DNA of 64,000 nt from Archivesica marissinica (taxonomy: Eukaryota; Mollusca; Bivalvia; Venerida; Vesicomyidae): positions 10,729,814 to 10,793,813 of the forward strand of contig CM026386.1 of assembly GCA_014843695.1 (NCBI GenBank), given 5' to 3'. Each line of letters begins with the position of its first letter. Positions within the stretch are counted from its first letter, which is position 1. Under the pieces are notes generated by a model. It saw only the letters and a program-made list of their open reading frames with translations. It was not told the DNA's origin and made no database searches. Positions 10,926 through 22,293 of the stretch are shown one piece after another. Made by a program: the position numbers and the translations under genes.

Positions 10926-11930
10926 CTTCGGTCATATGGTGACTCTTCAGTTACAATTCGTGGAGAAGACCACAGATGCCCCTCCAAGCAAGCTTCGGTC
11001 ATATGGTGACTCTCCAGTTACAATTCGTGGAGAAGACCACAGATGCCCCTCCAAGCAAGCTTCAGTCATATGGTGACTCTCCAGTTACAATTCGTGGAGA
11101 AGACCACCGATGCCCCTCCAAGCAAGCTTCGGTCATATGGTGACTCTCCTAATACAATTCGTGGAGAAGACCACCGATGCCCCTCCAAGCAAGCTTCGGT
11201 CATATGGTGACTCTCCTAATACAATTCGTGGAGAAGACCACAGATGCCCCTCCAAGCAAGCTTCGGTCATATGGTGACTCTCCAGTTACAATTCGTGGAG
11301 AAGACCACAGATGCCCCTCCAAGCAAGCTTCGGTCATATGGTGACTCTCCAGTTACAATTCGTGGAGAAGACCACAGATGCCCCTCCAAGCAAGCTTCGG
11401 TCATATGGTGACTCTCCAGTTACAATTCGTGGAGAAGACCACAGATGCCCCTCCAAGCAAGCTTCGGTCATATGGTGACTCTCCAGTTACAATTCGTGGA
11501 GAAGACCACCGATGCCCCTCCAAGCAAGCTTCGGTCATATGGTGACTCTCCAGTTACAATTCGTGGAGAAGACCACAGATGCCCCTCCAAGCAAGCTTCA
11601 GTCATATGGTGACTCTCCAGTTACAATTCGTGGAGAAGACCACCGATGCCCCTCCAAGCAAGCTTCGGTCATATGGTGACTCTCCAGTTACAATTCGTGG
11701 AGAAGACCACCGATGCCCCTCCAAGCAAGCTTCGGTCATATGGTGACTCTCCAGTTACAATTCGTGGAGAAGACCACAGATGCCCCTCCAAGCAAGCTTC
11801 AGTCATATGGTGACTCTCCAGTTACAATTCGTGGAGAAGATCACAGATGCCCCTCCAAGCAAGCTTCAGTCATATGGTGACTCTCCAGTTACAATTCGTG
11901 GAGAAGACCACAGATGCCCCCCAAGTAGAA
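10926..11930. repeat. 67-bp tandem array (about 15 copies)
   Basis: Unit starts CTTCGGTCATATGGTGACTC and ends ATGCCCCTCCAAGCAAG. Homogeneous; variants are mainly CAGATG versus CGATG and CAGTTAC versus TAATAC. Confidence 0.95.
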
Positions 11931-12026
11931 CAACCGACCTACTGCATGCAGCTCCCTCACATGAATGAATTTGGCCTCAGCCTCAGTGGGATTTGAACAT
12001 TCAGTGCTGAGGGGCAAGAGGAAGCC

Positions 12027-12215
12027 GTGATAGCAGCAGTGGTAGCGCGTTCGCTTCAGGTGCGAAAGGCTCAGAGTTCGAGCCCCGTTGGAGCTGTTAC
12101 GAATTGTACCCTTAGGCAAGGCGATGGATTCCATCAGGAATGAGCTCTCGAGAGTGATTAATATTAGTTGTAAGAACTTGTTTCGCAATCAAGCAAACAT
12201 AAATTTGCATAAACA
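12027..12215 (+). mobile_element. SINE family B
   Basis: Head with GCAGTGGTAGCGCGTTCGC and B box GAGTTCGAGCCCCG. The family body is GGCGATGGATTCCATCAGGA. Confidence 0.85.
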
Positions 12216-12317
12216 ATAAACCAAGCCACATGAAATAGTTCTGTAAGTGTAGCTAATTATGATTAAATAATAATGCAGCACAAATAACAGAGGGAATAAT
12301 TGCAACAAAGTAAATGA

Positions 12318-12341
12318 TTAATATATATATATATATATATT
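12318..12341. repeat. (AT)n microsatellite
   Basis: About eleven AT dinucleotides. Confidence 0.9.
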
Positions 12342-12469
12342 AGTGCATACGCATAAATACTGATGCAACAAACGTACGCAGTAATCAAACTTTTGGTTAA
12401 CCATAACAACTTCAATGCATATGTACACATGCGTAATAACAAAAATAATAACGTACAATGTCAAATTAC

Positions 12470-12680
12470 ACACATACAGTCTACATTCGTTATGTTGAAT
12501 TCCGTCGGACCGAACAAAATATTTCGACATAACCAAAGTTTGACTTGAAATTCGATATAAACGTAGCCAGTTATATGTAAAATGATAGTGTCTGAAACGT
12601 GACTTTGATCCGACTTCCAGATAACCGAAGAATTCGATATAACCGACTTTGACATAACGGATGTAGACTGTATATATTTA
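12470..12680. mobile_element. MITE-like element P8, second copy
   Basis: Shares TCGGACCGAACAA, TTCGATATAAACG and AGCCAGTTATATGTAA with 8.39-8.56 kb, and ends CATAACGGATGTAGACTGTA. Confidence 0.6.
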
Positions 12681-12689
12681 TATATAAAG

Positions 12690-13255
12690 TGAACGTAACA
12701 CCTCCAAGAGTTGCAGATATGGAAATCCCACACAAGGGCTGAAGAGGCGGAGCCGAGTTCTTTGCACGCATGTTCAGTCCGTGGCTGGGATTTTCTTATC
12801 TGCAACTCTATGGAGGGGCTAAATTAATTTTCTCACTTTTCTTAGATTTTTGATGGACTTTACAAATTATGCGAGCCTATCTACACGCATCAATGGCGTA
12901 TGAATTTACTATAAAGTGATGAGGTCACTTAAACGTAAACACCATGTACAAGTTAAGTTCAACGGTTTAATTTCAGTTTGCCGTGTTATCCAATGAAATG
13001 GTTTAAACCTGGATGCGGAAATAAACGTAAACTACCGGGAACCAGCTAACTAAATTAGCATAAAGTAGTCTCCTTGTCTTAATCATTTAGACAGATTGAT
13101 CTCACACCACAAAACGGCACCAAAAGCCTTGTCTATAGGTGAGAAATCGCATCGGACTGTACAGCCACAGCAGACGGTGCTCATCTGCAGACTCAATGGG
13201 CGCTAACTCCATAGTCTGACAAGACTGACGGATGCCGAAGAGAAGGTGAGAACTG
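12690..13255. other. Intron 9 stretch without recognised feature
   Basis: Unique sequence. No exon with splice sites and CLASP-like coding potential is seen. Confidence 0.5.
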
Positions 13256-13257
13256 TA

Positions 13258-13648
13258 TATATTAGGGATGGCAACGAATAGCGATTATACTATTCGAATA
13301 TTTGGTCGGGAAGGTATTCGAATATTCGATAGAATTCTATCAAAAACTCAAAATCACTCAAACTTTTATAAAAATTGCCAAACTAACCTAATTTCTGTTT
13401 TACGCGTACGTAAACGTCATCTTCTTCAAATAATTATTCAGATTGATATTGTACCCGAATATGTTAAATCTTTGCATAGATTACACCTAGCAGTTTTCAT
13501 ATTCTCAGAGCGAGTCAAAAACGTGTGACTGAGTGGGTGGTATTTTTGAGGACAACATAATATATATAAAAAAAAATCCGAATACTTGAATAGTATTCGG
13601 ATATTCGGATTTCCAACGAATATTCGTTGCCATCCCTAATATATATAG
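13258..13648. mobile_element. MITE P9 with long terminal inverted repeats
   Basis: Left end TATATTAGGGATGGCAACGA, right end TCGTTGCCATCCCTAATATA. The inverted ends continue inward through CGAATAGC-like and ATTCGAATATT sequence. The GGATGGCAACGA terminus suggests a hAT or mariner-type non-autonomous element; the family is not decided. No transposase is present. Confidence 0.75.
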
Positions 13649-13960
13649 ATAGATATCCTAAACTTTTAGTAATTTGATTTATATCACTTACAAGAAATGC
13701 ATAAATATGATTGGTTATGCAAAATAATGTACATGTTCATATGAATCTTACAGGGCCCAATGAAAGTCCATGGTCCTAGAAAACATCCAAGATACATGCG
13801 AATTAAAACATGGATAATTAGATGACTGTTTCACCGGACATTCTCTGTATAACCAGTAGCACTTGAGTGACATTCTCTGTAACCAGTAGCACTTGAATGT
13901 AATAGCATAGCATAGCTAGATCCAACATTACATGTGGTTTGCATGCTATGCCGGCGCTAT

Positions 13961-14233
13961 GTTTGTTTGTTGGGGTTTTACGGCTGCATCAGCACTTTTG
14001 GGCTACCGGGTATATCGCCAGCTGGCAGTTTACCTAACCGAACAAACACCATTCCTGGGCAGGCTCCAGCGGTTAACCAGTACTTGGTGCACCAGCCTCC
14101 GTAAGAAACTGCAAACTTTTTCATATAAATGAGACATGGCCTCAGCTGGGGCTCGAACCCATGACCATCAGTAATGATAGGTTACAGTGGTGTACAGGTC
14201 AGAGACCGTAACCACTCGAGCACGGAGGGAGGC
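13961..14233 (-). mobile_element. SINE family C
   Basis: The tRNA-like head is at the right end on the minus strand (GGCTCGAACCC read as B box, TCGAGTGGTTACGG as A box). The body is GTTTACCTAACC and CCGTAAGAAACTGC. Confidence 0.8.
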
Positions 14234-14275
14234 GGACCACCGGTGCTAATAATGTTATGTTATATTTATTATGTT

Positions 14276-14520
14276 ATATTTCGGGTTTTACGCCTGCATC
14301 AGCACCATTTTGGGCTATATCGCCGGCGGGCAGTTTACTTAACAACACCTTTCCTGGGCAGGCTCCAACGGTTAACCAGTACTTGGGTGCACCAACCTCC
14401 GTAAGAAACTGCCAACTTTTTCATATAAATGAGACACGGCCTGAGCGGGGCTCGAACCCGTGACCATCAGTGATGATAGGTTACAGTGGTATACAAGTCA
14501 GCGACCTTAACCACTCGATA
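14276..14520 (-). mobile_element. SINE family C, second copy in same orientation
   Basis: ATTTCGGGTTTTACGCCTGC at the tail, GGGGCTCGAACCCGTGACC near the head. It lies 40 bp after the first copy. Confidence 0.85.
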
Positions 14521-14669
14521 ATAATGCTAATAATGAACTGTGATCATGAAATGGGTGACTGTGGAAAGCATGAGGGCGGTATGGGATGTTGTCCTGACAA
14601 CCTGATCGTTAGTAAACATCAACACTGCTGTATGTATGGTTGCATTATGCATCTCTCAACCTAGCTGTG

Positions 14670-14901
14670 GAAGTCGTGATAGCGCAGTGGATGCGCGTTC
14701 GCCTCAGGTGCGAAAGGTCTGGAGTTTGAGCCCCACTGGAGCCGTTACGATTGTGCCCTTAGGCAAGGCATTTAAATACCACGTTGCCTCTTCTCTCTCC
14801 CTCGTGGCGATGGATTCCATCAGGAATGAGGTCTCGAGAGTGATTAATATAAGTTGAAATAACTTGTTTCGCAATCGAGCTAAAATAAATTTGTATAAGC
14901 T
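14670..14901 (+). mobile_element. SINE family B, complete
   Basis: Head GTCGTGATAGCGCAGTGG, B box-like GGAGTTTGAGCCCCA, and tail TTTCGCAATCGAGC followed by TAAAATAAATTTG. Confidence 0.87.
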
Positions 14902-15299
14902 GTGCTAACAATAGCTCTGTGCTTTTTAAAAAATATCTACGTACCTCAATTTCCTGACCAATATTTTATTTTATCACATAACTTTGCATGTATTCAGTAT
15001 AATACAGCCATAACATATTTTCTTGGATGTACACACGTGTAATACAACCTGGAAGGATTCTGATTGGTCGCTGCATGACAGCTTGCCTTTGACATACATA
15101 GTTTGTGTCAGTCATGCTTTATTTGTTGAAAATCAAATGTTTTAATCAATAAAATGCTAAATATGCAACAGTATATTATAGAGATTAAAAGTATTGTGTC
15201 GATATTTGCATTGAGTTGTTTGATTATCAGGGACTATTTACTACGGCGTATGAATGTACCATACTGATTTCTTTGAGAGGTAATAAGGCTCAAGCGTGA

Positions 15300-15370
15300 A
15301 GCTGCGGCAGATCTGGATCTATGTTGTTTGCAAAAGCCTTTAAATGTATTCCGAATGAAATAGGTTAAGT
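15300..15370. mobile_element. MITE family P2, right-end fragment
   Basis: GATCTGGATCTATGTTGTTT to GAATGAAATAGGTTAA matches the end of the 46.4 kb copy. Confidence 0.65.
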
Positions 15371-15377
15371 TGTGAAA

Positions 15378-15472
15378 AGGAGGTCCATTTGACATGTCTG
15401 TGTAAGTTGTTACAGCCTACGTTAGCATAAGGAGGTCCATTTGACATGTCTGTGTAAGGTTACAGCCTACAT
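15378..15472. repeat. 51-bp direct duplication
   Basis: Two copies of AGGAGGTCCATTTGACATGT ... TTACAGCCTAC. Confidence 0.8.
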
Positions 15473-15868
15473 CGGCATATGGCTATCCACTTGAATTAAA
15501 TCTATTTAAATTCAGTATTTATAGTACATTACCCCCCAATTTAAGTATAGTATTAGAATAAACCATAACCACTGGTCATGTCTCAATGCCCATTGCCTAA
15601 CTACACAAATAACAATCTACAATTTTACAATAAACCAACCAAATTTCGACCTTAAAGCAATAGTTATTAGTCTTTGATCACTTAAAATTAAAATGAAGCC
15701 TTTGTACATATCAGATACATAATAACTTGAAACTAATCAAGCCTGGCATGGAAGTTTAGCATAAAAACGTCACTGCGATCTCAAAGATTAGTTAAATCTG
15801 AAATGTACTTGATGTTGAGAAATATTGAAGCCGAGTAACATATAAATAATAACAGTTTTATACACACC

Positions 15869-16478
15869 AGGCCTTGAAGTTATAAAACTCTTCTATCTCA
15901 AACTCAAGCTCAAATGATCTGATTGGTTGATTCTGAGTGTTACTGTCAGCTGAACCAATCGGACGATTGAGACTGAGTTTTGAGATTGGAGAAGTTTTAT
16001 AACCTCCAGGCCTGGCCTTGAAGTTATAAAACTCTTCTCCTATCTCAAACTCAGTCTCAAGCTTTTGATTGGTTCAGCTGGTATTAAAACTCAGAATCAA
16101 CCAATCAAATCATTTGAGCGTAAGCTTGAGATCTGAGAAGTATTATAACCTCGGGCACTGGACTATATACAAATGTACGTTTAATAATGTGTGAACCCCA
16201 AGGTTATAAAAACATGTCCTCAAACTCCAGTTCAAGCGATCTTATTGGTTGAATCTGATGTTTTGCACACAGCTTAGCCAATCAGAACGCCTGAGATTTG
16301 TGATGAGTTTATAACCATCAGGCCTGTGCTCCCCCCCCCTGGGAGGTTATAAACTTCTCAGATCTCAAACTCGAGCTCAAGAACTTTGATTGGTTGATTC
16401 TGAGTTTACACTCAGCTGAACCAATCAGTAACTTGATATCAAGTTTGAAATTGCAGATAAATTTTTATAACCTTCCGG
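15869..16478. mobile_element. Cluster of four P5 palindromic MITEs
   Basis: Copies at about 15869-16012, 16013-16156, 16197-16324 and 16343-16478. Each has inverted ends like GTTATAAAACTCTTCTC ... GAGAAGTTTTATAAC and inner GATTGGTTCAGCTGA / CCAATCAGATCA-type arms. The first two are nearly adjacent. Confidence 0.82.
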
Positions 16479-16790
16479 CCTGACCCCCTGGTATTGCAAC
16501 GGCTACCCAGGTACTGGTACCCTATTTCGACAAAAACATTTAAGTGATCAAAAGTCCAATATATCTACATCTACAGATTCCTTGCCAGCATTCATGTATC
16601 AACAATAAACATGCAGTGTGTTGCGTTTCAAGCAGGTCGACCAAGGAGAATAAATAAAGAATTACCTTTGGCTATAACGCATGCACAAAAAGAGCAATGA
16701 TAGCAAATTATTGACATGAAGCATTTGTTTATCTTTAAAGAGATGTGAATGACACGCTATCAGAATTGAGTCCTAGCCTACATGTACCGT

Positions 16791-16971
16791 CAAACCTGCG
16801 TTAAGCAGCCCGCCAAGGGAATCGCAGAAAATGGCTGCTAAGCCCAGGTGGCTGCTTAATAGAGGTCAACTGTATAATAAAACAATATATTGGGAATCCG
16901 GAAACTTGCTGCTTAATACAGGTTGGCTACTTAATGGAGGTGACCACTAACACAGGTTTGGCTGTATTTAA
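16791..16971. mobile_element. MITE-like element P7
   Basis: Inverted ends AAACCTGCGTTAAGCAGCC ... ACTAACACAGGTTT, with inner AGGTGGCTGCTTAATAGAGG. An inverted copy lies at 37.5 kb. Confidence 0.7.
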
Positions 16972-16972
16972 C

Positions 16973-17031
16973 AACACTATATGTTCTTTGCAAATACTGT
17001 TTGAATGGTATCCAGAATGAAATGGGTTACG
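16973..17031. mobile_element. MITE family P2, right-end fragment
   Basis: CTATATGTTCTTTGCAAATA to CCAGAATGAAATGGGTTA. Confidence 0.65.
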
Positions 17032-17137
17032 CTGTTGCATTCTGGATGATAAGGAAACACACTTCAAATTTCCGATGAATTTGGATTTTATTTCAAACAT
17101 ACAAATAGTACTCCGATGTGTTCCCCTCTGAATTGAA

Positions 17138-17340
17138 TGGTTTATTTAACTTTATTGATTATAACGATTGCGAAGCAAGTTATAACAACTTATATTAATC
17201 ACTTTCATTGGCGAGTATGAAAGCGTATATGTGGTCATTCGTGTGGGAGGAAACTGGAGTACCCGGAGAATACCCACCACCGTACCATCTCACATACTTC
17301 CCGGTCCGAGGATCGAACCCGGGTTGCATTGGTGAGAGGT
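17138..17340 (-). mobile_element. SINE family E
   Basis: Tail ATAACGATTGCGAAGCAAG at the left. The tRNA-like head at the right has GATCGAACCCGGGTTGCATT read on the minus strand. Confidence 0.8.
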
Positions 17341-17345
17341 GAAAT

Positions 17346-18630
17346 CTAGTTTATGATTTTGGAAGATACCATATATAAAATACAAGAAAGGTTTGTGTAA
17401 AATAACAGGCAATTCTGAGAGCGTGTCTGTATACCATACATGTATATATACACATTAAATAACACCTAACATATGAGCATAACAGGATATTCAAAACCAT
17501 AAATAAATGTTTTGTTCTGCGAAAAAAATTTTTTTTATCTCTTACTGGCTTTTGTTCTTGCGAGTCGCAATGCATCATACACAAGGATATATCTTGCTCA
17601 TTAGAACCTGGATTTCTAAGCAAGTTACCTCTATCGTTCACCCCTCAACTATTGACCATAATCAATGCTCATATAAGTTTAAACGCTTGATGACAATTTA
17701 TCAAGCAGAACTATTGTTTTTAACTATTATAGTAAATTGACCGACTGACTCCAAGATCCACAGGGATTCATTGACAATGACGTATCAGCAAGGTTTGAAC
17801 ACCGTGCTTGCTGGAGATCATGTGTAAAAGTTTGTCAGCTTACAAAACAAATCTACAATGTTCCAGTTCAAGAACCATTATAATTATGCCTATACATGTA
17901 CATACAAGCATTTAACCATTTCGTGTTGCCAAATGCACATTTTCAAAACTTGTGGGTATGTGGGAATCTTTGAACAAAGCTGCATAACAAAATGCATTTA
18001 ACATCATTCCATCATTCGCTTTAACAAGAGCAACTTCACCATTCCAATCATTCTGCTGTTACTATGGTTACTAACAAGGGAGTTCAAAACTCAGAAATGG
18101 ATGAAAGATGAGAATGTGTATGACTTTGGCAACCATGAAAGATTGTGTATATAATTCCTCCAGTCCCGATACCTCGCTCCCACATACCTCAAATTAGTGG
18201 CATTCAGTGGGCATCCAACATGGAGAATGTGTTTAGATGTGGCGACAATGAAGCATGTAGATAATTCCCCCAAATCCCCATACCTCGCTTCCACGTACCT
18301 CAAAATCAACGTTTAGTGGACATCCAAAGTGAAGTATGTGGGTATGAAAATTCAGTGTTAAAGAAGTTTTCCGGACAAACAGGATGTTAACCACGGCTTC
18401 TAGTTTATGCATTTGAGTTAATTGTTTTTCACAGCAATAACTTGGTCAAACATTCTCCTGCAGAAACTTTACTTTTCATAACATGTGCCCGAGGTTCATT
18501 GGGTTCTTTAAGGGCTTGGACTCCTTGATTTTGAACTAAACAGTCAGAGAGATGTCACTCTCAAGAGTGAAAACCATAGTGGCACAAGGATAATGCCTTT
18601 CTCTGCTTGAGGTCTCAGACTGCTAAACCT
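17346..18630. other. Intron 9 stretch, one imperfect 120-bp duplication
   Basis: Apart from two related blocks at about 18130-18310 (CCATACCTCGCT ... TACCTCAAA ... CATCCAA), I see no element or exon. Confidence 0.55.
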
Positions 18631-18635
18631 TGTTT

Positions 18636-18924
18636 GTGTATGTTTTACGTTTATTTATCATCGCTACCGGTTGCCCATATGAGCGACGCCTCCTGAAGAG
18701 ATTAGTCATTTTAGATTTTTGGAGGATAGTGCAATGATACAGACAGAGACCCATTCCAGAGACTCCTCTGGTTCTTTTACGTGCATGGCGTATAGCACCG
18801 ACACGAGACCTCGGTTTAACGTCCCATCTGAAAGACTGTTCATTTTATTAGGGTGAGACGGGGGATCGAACCTGCGATCCCTAGATTACCAGTCCAGCCT
18901 GTTACCACTGGACTACAGATCTGA
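18636..18924 (-). mobile_element. SINE family A, minus strand
   Basis: Tail TTTACGTTTATTTATCATCG at the left. tRNA-like head CCAGTCCAGCCTGTTACCAC at the right. Confidence 0.87.
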
Positions 18925-19073
18925 CTACTAAAGCTATGTGATCTTATAATTTCATGGTGAACATAAAATCCTCAATTGGTGCATATAAAATGAAATAAAC
19001 AATACTACGTTTATAATATAATCATTCAGTTTGCCAATAAAATAGTTCGCCCAAGAACTAAGCTTAACCCTTT

Positions 19074-19952
19074 CCTTCATAGAGATTTAGGTTAATATAC
19101 TATTATATCTCCATACAAACGACAGCCATTTAGCAATCATGCAGTGGATATGTAGTCGCCATATCTATCCCACCTCCATAGATATTACTGGGACTACATG
19201 AGATTCTGGCCTTTATTATGAATATTGGTTTGGCTACTACATTGTTAATGTATGTTGTATTGGTAATGGCTTCAAGAGGTGCTTCTATGAGGGAAAGGGT
19301 TTATGAACATTGGTTTGGCTACTACATTGTTAATGTATGTCACATTGGTAATGGCGTCAAGAGGAGCTTCTATGAGGGAAAGGGTTTATGAACATTGGTT
19401 TGCTACTACATTGTTAATGTATGTCGTATTGGTAATGGCGTCAAGAGGTGCTTCTATGAGGGAAAAGGTTTATGAACATTGGTTTGGCTACTACATTGTC
19501 AATGTATGTCATATTGGTAATGGCGTCAAGAGGAGCTTCCATGAGGGAAAGGGTTAATGTATGTCGTATTGGTAATGGCGTCAAGAGGAGCTTCTATGAG
19601 GGAAAGGGTTTATGAACATTGGTTTGGCTACTACATTGTTAATGTATGTCACATTGGTAATGGCGTCAAGAGGTGCTTCTATGAGGGAAAGGGTTTATGA
19701 ACATTGGTTTGGCTACTACATTGTTAATGTATGTCACATTGGTAATGGCGTCAAGAGGAGCTTCTATGAGGGAAAGTGTTTATGAACATTGGTTTGGCTA
19801 CTACATTGTTAATGTATGTCGTATTGGTAATGGTGTCAATAGGTGCTTCTATGAGGGAAAGGGTTTATGAACATTGGTTTGGCTACTACATTGTTAATGT
19901 ATGTCGTATTGGTAATGGTGTCAATAGGTGCTTCTATGAGGGAATGGGTTAA
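19074..19952. mobile_element. TTAA MITE family P4 whose right half is amplified (85 bp, about 9 copies)
   Basis: Begins TTAACCCTTTCCTTCATAGA and ends GAGGGAATGGGTTAA. The left half (GTAGTCGCCATATC, CATAGATATTACTGGG) is single. The right half, unit ATGAACATTGGTTTGGCTAC ... CTTCTATGAGGGAAAGGGTT, is tandemly repeated. One copy is truncated near 19557. Confidence 0.88.
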
Positions 19953-20396
19953 AAGAAACATAAATATTCATATTATTATCGATTATTGGTCAGAAGTTTA
20001 CTCTGAAATGGAAGATAATGAACATGAATGAGGCCCTACACCTGTGAATACCCAAAGGATAACAGCGATAAAACAAAGAGGGTAGAACCCCAGTATAGAA
20101 TGAATACCAACTTATACAACAAACTAATCCATAGCAGACAACTTAACATTAGTTATAAATTATTAATTCTTATTTCCGATAAACCATTTCTAAAAACACT
20201 TACTAAGTCTGCTAAATTAACCGAATAGATGTTTAATTGGTTTTAAGAATCTGAACCCAGACTGCCAACCCCTATGTATCCAAAGACAACAATTAGTCTA
20301 TACTTTGAAACATAGAAACCAAACTTGGTTTAAACATATTAATTCCAATATAAACAAACATTCACAAAACAACACATGTACATGTTTCTCTCCCTA

Positions 20397-20634
20397 TCCC
20401 ATTTCATTCTGGATACATTTAAAGGCTTTTGCAAACAACATAGATCCAGATCAGCCGCAGCGTGACGCTGCATGCTGATCAGGATCTATGTTGTTTGCTA
20501 CATAGCCAAGTGTCTTAGCAAGATCATGTGAATAGCAAACAGCATAGAGCCTGATCAGACTGAACGTTCCGTGGTGGCTGATCTGGCTCTATGTTCTTTG
20601 CAGTTTGAACAGTATCCAGAATGAAATGGGTTAA
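20397..20634. mobile_element. MITE family P2
   Basis: CCCATTTCATTCTGGATACA ... TATCCAGAATGAAATGGGTT then AA, with palindromic core GATCAGCCGCAGCGTGACGC. The left TTAA is degraded. Confidence 0.82.
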
Positions 20635-20640
20635 TCAAAC

Positions 20641-20705
20641 TTGGCAGTGACTATAAAATAAATATATCGTTCTCTGTTGCTAAAATAAATATATCGTTCT
20701 CTGTT
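20641..20705. repeat. Short direct duplication
   Basis: AAATAAATATATCGTTCTCT followed by GTTGC occurs twice. Confidence 0.75.
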
Positions 20706-20849
20706 GCATCAACTTTTTCAAAGCAAATATAAATGCTGATAATGTGTTGCCCATAAGAAGTCAGCTTGTTGGTGAAGTTGGTATAAATTCATCCACAATA
20801 TAACATGTTGCTGAGCAACCAAGGTGGCTGTAAGCATCATTACACCTAC

Positions 20850-20928
20850 CTTCATGCTGGGTGACTGTGTCTGTTCTGTTATAAACCGCGTTAATATATT
20901 AAACTGAAGATCACTGGGAAAGTTCTCT
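20850..20928 (-). CDS. CLASP: CLASP exon 9, TOG3
   Basis: The acceptor is ATATTTTAG|AGAGAAC and the donor ATGAAG|GTAGGT (phase 0). With the split Arg codon it encodes RENFPSDLQFNILTRFITEQ, then TQSPSMK. This matches human RESFPNDLQFNILMRF and DQTQTPSLK. The exon is 79 bp. The downstream intron to exon 10 is the largest here, at about 12 kb. Confidence 0.96.
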
Positions 20929-21112
20929 CTAAAATATTACAAAGTAAGTTATTAGACACCGATGTTCACAACCTACAAACACCCACACAAAATATGCCAT
21001 TCAGACATCTTGGACACTATTATCAACTATTTTTTCCATCTTCGCACAGTAATATTTAAAAGTAGTTCGATATTCGTATTTGTTAAAATAAATAAATAAA
21101 TAAAATTATGTT

Positions 21113-21376
21113 TTGTTTTACTTTTATTTATCGTCGCTACCGGCTACCCAAATGAGATACGCCTCCTGAAGAGACTAGCCATTTTAGATTTTTGGAGGAT
21201 AGTGCAATGATATAGACAGCGACCCATTCCAGAGTCTCTGGTTCTTTTACGCGCACGGAGTACATCACCGACACGAGATCTCGGTTTAAAGTCCCATCTG
21301 AAAGACTATTCATTTTATTACCTGCGACCCCTGGGATACCAGTCCAGCGTGTTACCACTGGACTACAGATCCGAGG
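21113..21376 (-). mobile_element. SINE family A, minus strand
   Basis: TTTATTTATCGTCGCTACCG at the left, TACCAGTCCAGCGTGTTACC at the right. Part of the region before the head is deleted. Confidence 0.83.
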
Positions 21377-21452
21377 ATCAACCAATGAGCATTTCTATGA
21401 AATTCCGTGATGATTGGACAAGTGGTTCAGAGGAGATGTCAGTTGAACCCGG

Positions 21453-21510
21453 GTCATTTTAGATTGTTGGAGGATAGTGCAATGATACAGACAGAGACCC
21501 ATTCCAGATA
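21453..21510 (-). mobile_element. SINE family A fragment
   Basis: TTTTAGATTGTTGGAGGATA and AGAGACCCATTCCAGA only. Confidence 0.65.
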
Positions 21511-21689
21511 ACTCTCGCTATACTTGTACGACTTGCCAACAAATAAAGTAGGTCACCTACTGACCTATCTTCCACTGAAATGCTACGAAGCTTACCTGTA
21601 AGCTTTGGGTTAGTGCACTCATTATACAAAGGGGGCGTTTATATTCTGGAAACTGAATGATCCATATAGTTTGGATCAATATAGTCGTG

Positions 21690-21892
21690 TGGCGTCCGTT
21701 GTCCAGTGGTAGAGCGTCGGATTTGGAATCGAACGGTGCCAGGTTCGCTACACGTATGTAGTGTCATTAAGCAAGGCACTTCACACACATTGCTTAGTAC
21801 TGGTTAACCACTCAGGTCAGCTAAGCCTGCCCAGTAAAACATGTCTCGGTTCCCAAAAGGGGTTTGACATTAATGGAACATACATACAGTCA
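21690..21892 (+). mobile_element. SINE family F
   Basis: Head GCGTCCGTTGTCCAGTGGTA with GAGCGTCGGATTTGGAATC, then AAGCAAGGCACTTCACACAC and TGACATTAATGGAACATACA. A related copy lies on the minus strand at 49.55 kb. Confidence 0.8.
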
Positions 21893-21981
21893 AGCCACTC
21901 AATGGCTGTGACAATTTTGGCCAGTTATGACCGGTGATCAGTTAATGCAGGTGTGGATCAAAATTTGAAAATGCAACAAAC

Positions 21982-22145
21982 CTTGTAGCATCCAATGTTC
22001 GTTGAACTTTAGCCTGTAGTGAGCCGAGGATATCGGCGCCTAACTTATTGAGTAACCGTGACAATAGTACATATAACCAGTCCGTCAAATCTCGACTGTG
22101 TAACTGCAGCAGATCTATCAACATTTCCAGAAATAAACTGAAAAC
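21982..22145 (-). CDS. CLASP: CLASP exon 8, TOG3 core
   Basis: The acceptor is TATTGCAG|GTTTTC and the donor ACAAG|GTTTGT (phase 2). It encodes VFSLFLEMLIDLLQLHSRDL, TDWLYVLLSRLLNKLGADIL and GSLQAKVQRTLDAT. This is the best conserved stretch in the window, aligning to human VFSMFLETLVDF and LQDWLFVLLTQLLKKMGADL. These are HEAT helices of the TOG3 domain. The donor GTTTGT is weaker than the others. The exon is 164 bp. Confidence 0.97.
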
Positions 22146-22293
22146 CTGCAATATATAAGAATGTCTAATGTTAGTAACAGTCACCTTGCCTCTTACATTC
22201 TGTCAAAATATGATGATCACTTGTTATTTGACTATCTTTCCATGTTTGGGCAGCAGATTGTGTTATTTTACCAGTCAAAAACTACAGACTTGT

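Noticed and set aside
10926..11930. Possible 67-bp array as a regulatory enhancer array
   Set aside because: No specific binding-site logic could be supported from sequence alone.
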